Source: Acestrorhynchus altus
Taxonomy: Eukaryota; Chordata; Actinopteri; Characiformes; Acestrorhynchidae
Direction of reading: 5' to 3'
DNA: 64,000 nucleotides
Assembly (NCBI GenBank): GCA_034509495.1
Contig: CM067521.1
Coordinates: forward strand, 16,775,704 to 16,839,703
Both the position numbers and the translations under genes were made by a program. The notes under the pieces were generated by a model. The model searched no databases. It saw only the letters and a program-made list of their open reading frames with translations, and was not told the origin of the DNA. Below are positions 48,010 through 62,357 of the stretch, one piece after another (position 1 is the stretch's first letter; each line of letters begins with the position of its first letter).

Positions 48010-49425
48010 GAGAATCCAGAACGATCCCCTTCACTACCACTGCTCCCTGGAAAAGTAAATCTAAAGAGATAAACAGTATTGTTCTAGATTTGTTTTAAAC
48101 TCACCCCTCTTGTTAAACTGCAACATTGTGGGCTCTAAACACAAAAAGAAACATTACTCAATATTACCCAGGATCTGTTTAGATTTACCTTTCTTGTGCT
48201 CACTCCACCATAATCATATTTCAGTGTATGAGCCTAGACCTTTTCAAGAGCAGAACTATTTGACTTGGGAATTCACCAAGCCTGCATACCACACAACTAC
48301 AGCAGATTCTCTCTGGACCTTTTAAAGGCAGGAGGAAACCTGAGAGGATCCACATTTTCACCTCTGTGTACTCCCTCTTGGCTGCCCTGAACAAACAACT
48401 GGAAAATATCTCAGAAATCAGACTTGGATAAGACCTGGCACAGAGATCCACTGAAAGGAGGAAGATTTGCTCCTTGATACATGAGAAAAGCTAACAACCA
48501 CCCTTCAGTCCCTCCTCAACTCCCTCCATTCATCTCCTCAACCACAAAAACACATAATTATAACTTTCTTACAGAACATTTATGATTCCTTGTCTGATCA
48601 CGTCAAGGGGATTTTTAGTGGAGTTTAATGGGGATACTTAGTGTTTCATCAGCTGTTGTAGAGAATTACTCAGTGGCGTCAGTGTAGCTCATACTGTTGT
48701 TAGTCCTACAGAAATCCATTAATGTTGTTTAAACTTCCAGAAGGTGAACGTAATCCCTGCACTTGTGTTCTGTCAGCTCCCAGTTGCTTGCTTTTATTGC
48801 CTTACTTTGTTTTCATTTCATTCCAGCCGTGCGAATGTATGTAAACACTTGAGTGATACTGTGGTGCTATGATACTCTGGTACACCGACACGGTGGAGAT
48901 TCAAAATGTTTCCTGGTGTACTTTGATATAAACTGATATAAATCTTGAGATATCACACATTGGAGTATGTCACGCTGGGGAGAAGCTGTTTGAAAAATTA
49001 GGGGGGTGTTGCTTCACTTATTCAGACCATTCCACTGCTATTAATAGAGGTTATCTGAAGCAATGAAAACATTGGTCATCTTATTTTATTGAATGTGCAT
49101 GTGTATTTTCAGTGTGTTTCAGTGTTCTTGTAATGCAAACTGTGATGCACTTGTTTGGAATGTCCTATAGTTTGATTTTGTAGAGAATGTCCTAATATCT
49201 TGTGAACATAATAAAGAATATTGAACAAAATCTGCTGCATCCTCAGGTCAGGGGATCATCCATATCTGAGGAAGCATATTTTGAATAAACTATTCCTTTC
49301 ATAATATGGTGGAGCCACTATTATAGTTCTGACACTTTCAAAGATCAAAGTGTCAAGTTGGAGATAATTTAAGGTAGATAGATAAGGTAGATGTTTCACA
49401 TTTTTGGGTAGAAACGTTTTGTGTG
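48010..49425. repeat. Diverged direct repeats, right set, split by 1.2 kb
   Basis: 48025-48127 ('ctccctggaaaagtaaatc ... ttaaactgcaacatt') and 49373-49425 ('aggtagatagataaggtag') repeat the two left-set blocks in the same order, but 1.25 kb apart instead of about 50 bp. Between them, 48170-48500 has a protein-like but broken stretch. Confidence 0.45.
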
Positions 49426-49429
49426 AGAC

Positions 49430-52400
49430 AAACAATGGAAAACTGGAAAAAACAACTTTGTGCCAACGTGACTAATCAAGATTATTGCTTATAATTGCTG
49501 TCCATTGGCTCATGCATAAACTGTTTTGGAACTTTGCCTTGACTCATTACAGTACATGGCAACATAATTGGAGCAATAGGAGAACCAACAACAACAGGCT
49601 CCAGTATGTTTCCAAGCCGAGGACAACACCTTTAGGATAAACCTGACCTCCCTGCCAAGATATTTACATGGAACTTCTTCATACCATGCAAATGAAGAAG
49701 TTACCCCTGGTTATGTGGAAAAGGGCACAAACTGACCCAGAGACTGACCCCAAAGAGAGCAGCTACAAATGAAAAACCACACTTAAAGCCATATACCTTC
49801 CTACCTTCCTGGAATTTCTTGAGTAATTCAGGCTGTCTGGCGTCAGTATATAGGTCTGCCTTTGCAGGGGGGCTGGCCACAGTGGGACTGCTGAAGTCAT
49901 GGTCCTACTCTGTTCTTCTCCCATCTACATCATTAGCTCAAATGAGCCAATGTATCGACCATCATGTTGAGAGATTGATGTCAGTTTGTGGAGACACGCA
50001 TCCCTGGCCCTTGCAGATGGGAAAGGTCTTGACCGAGGGCTTTAGCTGTGTGTTGAATTTTATACTGCCCAGCTCTTTGCTTATTCAAGTGTCAGAGCAG
50101 AGATTCAGTGGCACGGAGACGTTTTACTTAATCCTGTACTTTTCTTCATCCATAGCAGCTTGGATGTTTGCTTTTCCTTCATGCATCCGAACTTTGCTGC
50201 CCCTGTGTGTGTTTTTCCTACCATTCAAGCTTTACAGCCAATCAAACAGCCTGAGCGTGAATTAGCACAGATTGAAACTGTGAGATAACGAGGCATATGG
50301 TTGGTTCTTAGTGGCTTGACGAAAGACATAGCTGCAAACAACTTCTTTGAGGGTCTTGCTCTTGCAAATTTGGAAGAGCGTCCTTGTCTTTAATCAGTAT
50401 CCAACTGTAATGGGCTTACCATTTCTAACATCAGTGCCTATTCAGCTCCAACATATGGTGATTAAAACCACTGATTCTCAATTACCCTGGCCATCAGTGT
50501 TTGCCACTCTTGAGTTGTCACAAACAAGTTGTGACAAGCCATTAACCATTGAAACTCAGAAATGACTTGTTTTGAGTTTCATTCCTTCCTTGAAATATAT
50601 CACTGAGATCGCTGCAGGTGTTGGGCACAAACCCAACAAAACTCATTGTTTTTGATTGCAAACAATTTCAAACAAATGCATTTCGTTCCAGAGTCCTCAT
50701 GTACACAATTAAAGTCTCCCTTCATACCTTCAGGGCAACGGAAGAGAGAACCAGGTCTGGAATCGATTATAAGGATTACGAAGTGATTTTGTAGTGGCTT
50801 TATCTCCGAAGATACTCAGTTAAAGATCTTGTGGATGTTTAGAGGTAAAAGCTCAGGGCAAATAGCATTCCTGGGTGGCCTAATCCATGTTGAAGCTTAA
50901 TCCATGGGTCTCACTCCGTAAAGGGGAATGGTAATCAAGAAGCCACCCTTGACCTCTTAAATCTTGAGCCTTTCAACAGTTTGGCTCTTGAAACTTTCAG
51001 CTGAAACTAAATCGAGAGAGCCCTGCCTGTGAGCACTGACCTATTGAAAGTAATCAATGCTGATAGGAGGTGACACCAAACTGTGTGTATCAGAAATAAG
51101 GATTGGATCAGTACCAAAGACTTGAGAAAGCTGTAGAATCTCTGTTACAACCTACAACAAAACTGTAGAAAACCCAACATTTTATCCAAAAAATTGAAAA
51201 ATTGGAATATCAGAAATTTTTTATGAGTATCAAAAATAAGTTTGTGACAATAGTAATATGTAGTTAAAAACCCAAGTTGTGCCAATGTTTGCATGGTTGA
51301 ATTAAATGTTTAGACAATATCGGAAGCCTGGAATTTTATTAACTTCATCGTGTGTTATTGTAAAAGTGTACAACTCAGCAGAACTTTAAAAAACAGCTAA
51401 TATAGAAAGGGTCACAGCATTTCCACTGCCCTGTCTGGTATGACCAGTCCCAGATGTCTGTTTGACCATCTGCATCACGTCTGTCTTGATTATGGCCCAA
51501 GCAGATTGCAGCATGGAAGTTGAACCATTTAAGCGCTCCTTTGCCTGACATCCATCTGTAGCTCTGGAGGAAAAACACAGCTCACCCTCCAGCGATTTGT
51601 ATCCCAGTTACCTTTATAAACATGTCAAGCCATCGACCATCAGCTAATAGAATCAAAAAGGGTCTGCTGGTTCAATTCCTGAGAGCATGCTTGTTATTGT
51701 TTGTCGTTTGCATGTTCAGGCCTGTCACATCTGCAGTTTCGGCTTTCCCTCATTGAACGCAAAGATATATATATTAGCTCAGTGAAGCTGAAGGCTCCTC
51801 TGATTTTTTGCCAGATGGAACAAGGCCATTTCTTCCTGAGGTATTCACTTGTTTCAATTTGGAGATGACCCCAACTCTCTCTCTCTCTGTTTGGCCAGGG
51901 TTCCTGGTGAAATACTGCCTCTGAGGTCAGTAAAGCATCATTTAAAAGACTCCAGACAAGCCTGCAGGGCTTGAAATAATAGGAAAGATCGGCGTAGTTT
52001 TACACTGTCCTGCCTTACACCTTAAAAGTATTATAATCAGAAGTGATAGTTTTGATGCCCATAGTTTTGGAATGACCCAGTCTCAAGCTTGGTGCAAACG
52101 AGCAGATGTGACTGCACAAGGGAAACAAGGAACCTGACATTCTGGTGTTTATAGGAAAGACTCAGAGATGAGAACATATGTGTGAGGAAAAGGGTGGTAA
52201 ACAGAGAAAGTGTGAAGCAGGGTTTATCAGTGAGATGGAAAATATTAGAATGTGGGAAATATCCCCACTGCATTCATGTAACGTGTACAAATGGTGACCT
52301 CATTGAATGCTGTTTTTCTCTTGCTCCAGAGTAGCCTGTCTGTAGCCAGAGATGTGTGGGCATATTGGGGGTGTATAATACTATAAATGTGTAACAGGAC

Positions 52401-55400
52401 TACGCAGACCAGGGCCCCACGGAAAGTGAGAAAACATGCTAGATATGTCCCTGACCCTCCAGCATGGTCTGCTAGAAGGTCAGAAACCTGTTTTTGTTAG
52501 TTTCTGGGCAAAGAAGCTGTGGAGACATGGTGGAGAGCAAGTTGAGGCTGAACTCAACCAACAGGTGCTGCGGCTGCTTTGTTGTCCTTTTTGCTAAATG
52601 ACTTCCTTTGATGGATGGGCTTAACCTGTCCTAATTAGCAGCTTTATTTGAACTTGTCCATGGGAAATCTCCAGCCCACCTCAGAGTCCATTTCTGAGTC
52701 ATGATGTTTTGACTTGAAATGGACTGGGAATCCTCAAACAGGCCAAACAACCTAAAAGAAACAATGGTTGCAAATGTTTTAAGTAATATAAAATTACTTT
52801 GACTATATAGCGTCATCTGTATTAGTCTGGAAGTACTTCTGCTGGCCTTTGAACACTGGTTGCATCTTATAGATTTTTGCATTCTCTTTATAATTCTGAG
52901 ATTCTTGTCTACAGACCTGGAATGCACATGTCTGTCATGCAGCCCTTAGTAGCAGCTGAAGAGGATACTTCATCACGGTCACTCTGCGCTCTGCTTCGCC
53001 CTCACTCAATTAATCTCCATCAGCAAGTAGCCAGCCGTGGTGACAAGTCTTGGTGCTTTCAAGGGCCCCAAGATGTGAAGAGGGGTTTTCTTTCCAACAA
53101 GAGAAAAGGAGGAATGAAATGTCCAAGGGATAAAAAGGCTACTGTGTTAGAGTTTTCTGAGGGGGAGTACAATGTGGATTATTGTTTGTACTATGCAGGT
53201 ATAAAATAAATTTGTGCTCCTAATCTGACATTATTGTTCACAACAAAGTTTTCATAACCTAGCACCACCCTAATGACCTTCTTTTTAACTTGGCCAAATC
53301 TCTCAAGAGTTCTCACTCTTATAGTCTCACATCATATTATAATATTCTGATGGCATGGTTTGAATCATGTTACACAGGTATGAGGATGTTTGTTGTGAGA
53401 AGTTAAGAGTCTTGCTCAGTGACTCTGTTTGTTGTGTTGTGTTTGGTGGAACCGAGAATTGAACCCTAGTCTGCAACGGGGAAGGTGGTGATACTACTCC
53501 CCACCCTACACCATCCACTGTACACTGTACAAAGTACAAGTGTCTTCAATTTGAAACTCTGGAGGAACCTCTTAAGGTGCTTTGAGAAACTTTTAAGAAC
53601 CCTCACAAACCTTAAGGGGTTCCTCCACAGTTTCATATTGAAGAACTGCTAAAAGTTCCTCAGTGATCTTGTAAAAAAAGGTTGTTGTCTTGGCTCGTCC
53701 ACTCCTGATCTTAGTCTTATGTCAAACACAACGACTACAAAGTTTTAGTCTTAGTCCTAGTCCTCATAACAGAGACCTTGATCTCTGCTTAAAATGACAA
53801 ACCTGCCTTCTCAACCATATATAATCTGTTGTGTCTTCAATATGGCAGCTTTACAGGAAAAGGAGCATTTCTATTGGTCCATTTATCCTTCAATTAATTT
53901 ATTTATACGAAAGACAATAAGTGAGAGGTTTTTATATGACAGTAATGATACATTTGTTTATGTTTTATTCCTTTGCAGTACTTCAGTTTCTGTACTGCCT
54001 GGGTACATGTAGACTGACCTGTTGTTCTTTGAGATTCTATATCTTAGTCAAGCACTAGGCCAAGAAAACACCTGCCAGAGTTTGTAAAGTCACCCTAAAA
54101 TCTGCACTTTGTAATGCTTTAGGCTTCCTAAAAGATAGAAGGACTGTTTCCAGTCAAGGCACCATGTCAGAACGTAATCATTGATGCCTCTCCTCCTACT
54201 CGTTGACTCTCTGCTGGACATGGAGCACATGTGGACTTAGTGTTCGTGAGTGCAGGCTAGATGCTGAGGCCCTATCAGAGGCCAGCCCCACTGGGAGCAG
54301 TCGGCACTAAGCAGAGGGAAGCCGACAGGGGAGGGTGTTCAGGGTTAATTGGCAGTGATTGGCCAGGGTCATTTTCTGCCTAGTTAAACTCCTTCTCCCC
54401 AGGGGTGGAGGACACAGTGAGACATGGTTCAACTATGAAGGAGTGTGTGTGTGTTCTGTTTGCATAACCCACATGTGTCTGTGTAACTACTTCCACAGTT
54501 CCCTGTTGGGGAACGTGCACATGTCTCTGCACAGGCGTCGGAAGAGCTGATTTGTGAAAGTGGTACTAAAAAGCTGTGTTATGATATCTGATTGACGTGT
54601 TTATTTTACACGTCGCTCAATCTTGAGACACACTTTTCCTGACCCTAACGGCAGGATGACTGACTAACGTGGTCTGAACTGTGCCAGCGATCTGTGTTCT
54701 ATCTGCAGTTTTGTGTTTTCTCATATATCCATGAAGGGTCAATATTAAAAAGTGTAGGCCTGAGGGATTTTGCAAAAATGAAGCAGCAGGCCAAAAATTC
54801 CTGAGATGTAAAAAAAAGGAAAAAAAAAAAAAAGAAAAAAAAAACCCAACAAAACAACTTTATAAGGAGCTGTGTAGTGATGACAAGAAGGTTACATTTC
54901 AATTAATACACAAAACTCAATGCATAACTGTGCTCTTAATGCTTAAAGGTGCCAAATAATGCACTATTTAATGCATTATGTCGAGTTGTTCTTTGAAGTA
55001 TAAACAATAATTATGTGACTTTGGTTGGATAAACAATGTTCACATATGGTTTGTCATGTTTACCTCACTGTTATTTTGCCTCAGAATGAAACACTTTGAT
55101 TTTTCTTTTAAAATGTAAACTAAATATAGGTTTAGATGTAGCTATCTAAATGTAACATTTTGGTAAAACAAATTATTTTTCAAACAGTTGGGTGGCTTCT
55201 GTGGGTTTGGCTTTCTTGAGTCTTTATGGTAAAAAAAACAAGATGGAACTTTCCCTTCTAACGTATGTTTGGTTCAGCTTAGGGCGTCCAGTTTGTTTTC
55301 GAGGAGAATGGCGAGAAAAATGGTAAAAGCCACTTGCTTGTGTTAGCTTTTAGACTAATGCAGTTTTCAATTTGTTGCTTGCCGAGTCTGAGGTTCTCTT

Positions 55401-55859
55401 CTGTGAACACCGGCACAAGAAAAGCTGCATTCACAAGGCCTCATTCGTGCAGCAGCCTGGATTGGCAGTTTGGAGGTGATGAGCTGCACTCCAACATCAG
55501 CAACCCCAAATTCTCTGGTCAAATATGGTGTCATATTTGACCATATTTTTATCTTTGACTAGGGTTTTCTGTTGTGGGTACTGTTTATGTAAATTTTGTG
55601 CGTGTAAATATAATGATTCAAGACTGTTATGTAACAGTTTGAGGGGTTTGGAATTTGCTGGTTTTACAGCTGTTTTGGTCCTGATGGATGTTTGTTTTTG
55701 AAGGAGGAACAGCAGTGTGAATATATTACAGATTTCACATAAAGAGAATTATCTTCACAAATCCATGACTGGTTAAAAAGTTCATTCATTAATACGAATG
55801 GTTACTGCCTTATAGTGATCTGCACTAAGAATGTTTTTTTTTTTTTTGTATTTCTGTAG
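49430..55859. other. Long-intron stretch before the first recognised semaphorin exon
   Basis: No exon supported. The largest open frames (148 codons at 49819-50265, 110 codons at 52877-53209) have no motif. An A-rich tract lies at 54809-54844. The missing signal-peptide exon may be here or elsewhere in the intron. Confidence 0.35.
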
Positions 55860-57832
55860 ATATGCGATCGAGGAACAGCTCGGCAGTGTTCTGGCATGGT
55901 GGGTCTAGCGGGGGCTATCAGACCCTCTTGCTGGACGAAGACCGTGGTTGGCTTCTGGTAGGAGGAAGAGACCATGTGTACATGCTCCACTCTGAGAGTC
56001 TTACCCAGCCGATGCGCAAGGTTAGAAAACAATACCACTTCCACGACCTCCATTTCATTACAGTACAATCTGCATGGACAACACCATTACATGGTCAGCT
56101 GGAGATGGATTGTGTTTGTAATAACAGTAGATTAAAGAGTTTATGAGTGTTGATATTAAGGTATGGGTCATGCTTTGGTAAGGCAATGGCTTTTTATATA
56201 TATATATTAATGTTCATTGGTTTTCCACTATATTGTACCAAACATCTCCCAATTTATCATGACCATTATAAAGTCCAGTGAGAGCAAAATGACTTGTATG
56301 ATTGTAACAAATGAATGTAACCGTTCCACAACTAGTATTGCTGTGTGATGGTAAGCATGATTTACAGCTTGCTATAGTGAGTCCCATGTGTGACCTTCTG
56401 TTACCACATACAATATACAGTCTTCTAATTGGCAGAAGTTCTCCAGGTCAGTACCTGGAAACAATTTCCTTTTCAGAAAGTCCATCATTTGTGAAGCATG
56501 TATTGCAACTATATGAACTGCACTTATGTTCGTTTAATTACGAAGACCTGAACTAGTGGGTTCATACATCAGTGTGATATAACGTATTTTAATAGTAGGT
56601 AATTGTTCTAGATGTGGACTGCATTTGAAAGGCAGTTGGCAGAGCAGAGATGATATCTATTGCTGGGTTTCATGTCAGATGTTGGTAGCTTTTAGAAAAG
56701 GAAGGAAAACGTAACAGTGCTCCTTTCTCCATCATCACTAAGTGACATTCTGGCCAGTGAAGCTGCTGAGTGACAGTGTGAACTTTGCTGAGGTGCAAAA
56801 CAATGCGATGGGGACAGCAGTATAATTTGAGTTTAGGTTTACTTATCACACCTCATTTAACCCTTACTATTAACCATTTAAAATCAGGCCAACTTAAAAT
56901 GATAATATTTTTATTAATCTGCAGTTTATCACATGTTGGAGAGCTTTCCTATTCTCAGCCTCCTTACAATGCTGCAGCTGGAACCTTAATTTCCCTGAGG
57001 GAACCCTCCCAAGGGATCAATAAAGTTCTATTCTTTCCTATCCTATGAAGGATTTGGTGTTGATAAATTCATTTCTCTAAATACTTATGATCTCCAGTTA
57101 GACAGTTGTGCCACTCTAGAGTGGTGAAACCGTGTACGTTTATGTGCCCAAGAAAGAACACAAAGGTAAATTTACTCACATCTGTGTTATGTAGTGTAAT
57201 TTCACAACCCTACAGTCTACTGCCTGCTCATCAAGTGGGAGTTCTAATGTACAGATGGGAATAAACAGTGACCAAGTTGAGAGCGAGGGACATGTTAGAC
57301 TAAACATCTTATACAATGTTTTACCACAACATTGCAAATGTGTTTGGGGCTCAACATAGTATGTATTTTTAACCAAACTGAGATGCAGTAGTTAAAAGAA
57401 CTTTTGACTGAATATTTTTTGATTAAAGATGTGTTAACCAATGAAACCCACCCTGTAATTGGTTGAAAAAGTGGCAAATGTTAAGTGTCTTAATACTTTA
57501 TTAATTCAATTCTAAACTGGTCTGTTGGGTCACCAAAAGCTCGTAACCTCACCACTGAGACCATATTGCTCTGTAAAACACAGTTTTGACAGTTTCTTGG
57601 GAAAACAGCTTCTGTCCTTCATTTTTAGATTCACTGGCCAGCTGGAAAGGAACATACTGAACGCTGCCGGCATGCAGGAAAGAATCTTTCGGTAAGTCAT
57701 CAGAGTTTCTAGAAGCTGAAGAATTCCAAAAGCCAAAAAAGGTTTTATTTTCAGTGCCAGCTTCCATATATAGTTCAAGCATTCTCCTACTCTGTGAATA
57801 CTTAACAAAGGTTTATTTATTACCCTTTGGGG

Positions 57833-57886
<54 letters not shown>

Positions 57887-60800
57887 CTCTTGAGAGTAAT
57901 TGGGTAATCCATAAATATATAGTAAATTACTCTGTTGGGAAGTTAAGTGAGAGACACTCCAAGTGTGTCTCTCCTTCAACAGTCAAACATCAAAGAGTGT
58001 ATTGTAATGTGATTTAAAGCTACCATCAATGTTTTGCATCCATGCTGTTCTGAAATCCCTCATCTATGTAAAGGCTTTAATCAGATCTCTTGTGTTGCCT
58101 TCGCAGACTGACTGTGCCAATTTCGTGAGGCTCCTGCAGCCATTCAACAAAACCCGTGTGTATGTGTGTGGAACCGGAGCCTACCACCCCCAGTGTACAT
58201 ACATTGACCTGGGCCACAGCATTGAGGTGAGAAAGCCATTCTTCCTCAGGGACAAGCTGACATTTTCCTCATCTCTCTTTTCATCCAGCCTTTTTATGGC
58301 TGTTGACAGGCTCATGTCCTTCTGCCTTTTATGGTTTATAGTAGACCCACAGGTGGCACGAAACAGACAACAGGACATTTAAGGGCCGGCCTTAAGTACG
58401 TTACTTTGTCAATATGAACATCAAGAGGGGTGAAGAACACCCTCGCTCACCTACTGGGACATATTGACCCAAAGGCTAAGCTCACAATGAAGGCTCTATA
58501 TAGAGAGGCTGGTGTGGTAAGAGGGTGACATGACTGTCTCTGTCTCCTAGGAACCTGCATTTACACTGCTGAGCCATGCTGTAGAGTCTGGCAGGGGGAA
58601 ATGTCCCTTTAGTCCTCATGAATCCTTCACCGCTCGACTCACTGGTAAGTGCTCAGGGGAAAAGAATCTACAATACCAAGTGTTGATCAACAAAGCACTT
58701 GTACAATGAATTCTCAGACTTTTATTGGAGCACACATTGAAACAAATGAAGAAATGTGAATTCAACCATTCAGCACCACATTTGTGTTGACACTGTAGAC
58801 GCTGTAAAGAAGTACCGAAAATACAATAGGACTCTCTGGAGCAGATAAACATGAACCTATTGGCACCGTGCCTAATGTCAGGCATGGGCTAAAGGGGTAT
58901 GTGTCCCTCAGCATTGAGCTGTGGAGCGGTGGATCTGTGTTTTCTGGAAAGATGGAACCATTCATCCAATCCATCTAACACTTTTGAGGCTTTTGTGGTT
59001 GACTAGTATGGTTACGGAAGTCATACTGGTCAACCAGCAAGGTCAGGCTAGCAGTGCTGGTGAGCCACCTTGATCATGCTAGTCATGATGGCCAAACAGT
59101 TGATCATGTTGGTTAACCATCTAAACCATCAACAAAATCCATGCCATTTGCTGCTATGCTGATGATCCAGTTTAACCAACTGGGCCATCTTATACTAGCC
59201 AGGTTGTTATTTTAATAGGGCAGACCCATCTCCTCATCTCCCTCTCTGTCATTCTAATCAGCCTTAGTCCCAAAAACAAAACCTTACCTTGACTCTCTCC
59301 TCGTATATTAGATGTCTACTACAAGAAGACATATGAAGAAAGCCATATAAATATCATCTCTTTATTAGCTCTCCCCCACATGTGATGTCATTGACAAATG
59401 GAGCTCTACAGCTTGTGTGCAGCTGAGGTTAGTGTGGGAAGGTCCTAACACTGTCAGCTGGCCTGTCTCTGGCTGACGCCTTCATTTGTCTATTGCCTCT
59501 TATTTCACAGCTAACTGGAGGGATGAAAACCACCCAACCAGCCATCCAGTGTTATGCCAATGTCAGGAAATGAAACCTAACCGCCATTTTTAAAAGTACA
59601 TAGCCTCACCCCCAAGGACCATGGTACATAAACCATATGCTTTGCAATTAAAGCCTGCTGTCGGGGCTGCAGGATTCTGTCTTCATGATTTAATCATGCA
59701 TAATGGGGGGAGTCTGAAATAAGCCAGGTTTTACAATTTTACTGTAAATATGTAAAAATGTTGCTTTACATATGATTTAGTTTGATTAAGTTCAAAGAAA
59801 GGCTCATTAGAGTAATGTGCCACAAGCTCTTGGAAAAGTCCCACATATGTTTTTCTTTACTTTAGATGGAGACCTGTATGCAGGGACATCAGTGGACTTC
59901 ATGGGAAACAATGCAGCCATATTTCGCACCTCTGTACACACCAGTAGTCAGCACTACCTTCGTACTGAGGCTTATCATGACTACTGGCTCAATGGTAAGA
60001 TTTCAGAAGCAGATATTTATGATAATTGTATGAGCAGGTCAGTCTTGTGCTTAATGTGTATGATTGTTTACAGTAGGGTGTTTGGGAGAAATGATATGTA
60101 TCACAATGCTGGGGGATTCACCATATTGTTATATAGTTCAGTACTGTAATATAATTTTAGAAAATGTTTATAGTATGTAAACACAGACCGTCATATGTTT
60201 GAAATCTGAGTAAAAGAAAAGTTGACTTTTTATACAGTCAGAGGAGTGGGATAGGAAGACAGTGTCTGAGTACTGCCATCTAGTGGTCAGGATTTGAACA
60301 GAATACAAAATGAACCATTGACTCCCATCCTTACATGTAAACTATAAATTAAAGTTTTTTTGAGAATTAATATAGTACTACATGAAAAATCATGTTGGTC
60401 GAGATATGTGGTTAAAGAACCTTAGGATTTAAGAACCTTCATTATAAATGGAATCAAAAGTGGTATGCACCATTAGTAGGCATTAACTTCACTAATCAAT
60501 CAGCTATGTCCACTTTTGACTGATAATGTTTGGTTGCTGTTGACTAGTGTATGTTTTTTATTACGTGGACATGTAGACTCAAATCTCATAAGATCTCCTA
60601 GTTTAGCTACAAAAATGTCAGAACTCATAAACATTATTGCATACTTCAGTCCAGCCTTCTATAGGCCATCTTTTCCTGATTTCATTTCCTTCTAGAGCCA
60701 GATTTTGTGGATTCCTACTTCATCCCAGACACGCACAGCCTGGACGATGACAAGGTTTACTTCTTCTTCAAGGAAACGGCTGTGGAGTCAAACCAGCTGG

Positions 60801-62292
60801 ACAAGCGCATCTACAGCCGAGTGGCCAGAGTCTGCAAGGTGAGACTTGCTGGCTCGAGAATAATATGCCAATGAAAAGCTTTCTGCGAGATTAAAACAGA
60901 ACAGTATTTTAACATTTTTTAACTCAATATAAATGATATCTCCTCAATGCATATCTAGATCTGTTCATATCTGTAAATATCAATATATCAAGATACATAC
61001 TGTACAAGATATATAAAATGGTGTCCATATTGCATCTGTTACACTGGTTACCATCTGTGTATGATTTAATTCCAAAAAAGATTGTGAGTGGGTCGTTGGT
61101 TTCCAGAGAGTTATACTCAACAGAGTAGTTTTGTTAAAATTATTCTTTAGAAACATTGCAAATTAAAGTTTACTGTTTAAATATACAGCTTGTTCTGTCG
61201 TTGGTGTTACAACCATTCAGTTTGATCAGTATAATTGTCTAAAAATTTTAAATTTAGTAAATTAGTGTAAAATAAATCCTGCAGAATGTCTTATTTAGTG
61301 TTCACAAATTTCACACCCCATGTTTCAATGAACAATAAGAAATAATTCATTCACAATTACAGGAATTCTGTACATCACAGAACAACACCATGTACTAATT
61401 CAGCATATTTGAAAACCAACATTTCCATCTCTCGAAATGCAGAACAATTTTTCAATTCATTTCTACCGCTGTCTAGCTTGAGACTCTTTTCACCCTGCAA
61501 AAAGGCTCATAGGAAGCAAGTTGCAAAAGAATCAGAACATGATTTAAGAGACTCTAGTTTGAACATTATGTTTCAGATCTGATACAAATTTGTTCACAGA
61601 AAAGAACACATTATATCATTTAACCTGTCAGTTGTTGATCTGTTTGTCAGAATGACATTGGTGGGAAGAGGAGTCTGATTAATCGCTGGAGTACCTTCCT
61701 GAAGGCCAGACTCATATGTTCAGTGCCAGGACCGGGAGGCATGGACACGCACTTCGATGAGCTGGGTATATACAACACTCATACACTCAGGGGTATATAG
61801 GGGTTCTCAGTGGGGTTGTGAAATTCTGAATTTAAAGATGACAGCTTTGGTGCCTTTAGAATGAAATCAAGGGCTCTTTGTAGACCTATAAATTCTATAA
61901 AGTACATTTCATTTGTTATCTTTTTAGAGGACATCTTCCTCTTAGAGACCAAAGATCCACAGAATCCGGTCATTTTTGGTGTTTTCTCAACTTCAAGGTA
62001 AGAAAGACTCAAAAGTAATCAAATCAAATTTGAATATATTTTGTTTTCATATTTTAATGTATTTTATTTTTTTTACCCAACAGGACACTTCATTTTTCAT
62101 TTGTGAAATTATAATAACTGATGATAAAATATTAAAAATACATACTCTAACCTACCTTCTCAAACCAGAGGGATTATTTAAGGGTTATTTAGAAAAGGAA
62201 ATATTACATTATATAAAACAATCACAAGTCAAAAAATTATTTGAATGCTTAAATTGCTCTTGGCCTTGTTAAAAGGATTTTCAGAGAAACAG

Positions 62293-62357
<65 letters not shown>

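Noticed and set aside
55862..56146. ATG 55862 as the true start of the semaphorin protein
   Set aside because: It is two bases inside the exon, directly after a good acceptor, and would give a secreted protein with no signal peptide. The residues match internal positions of class-3 semaphorins.
57530..58017. Long open frames on both strands through IYIYIYIY tracts
   Set aside because: They are produced by the (AT)n microsatellite at 57835-57882 and overlap the real + strand exon 57629-57691.
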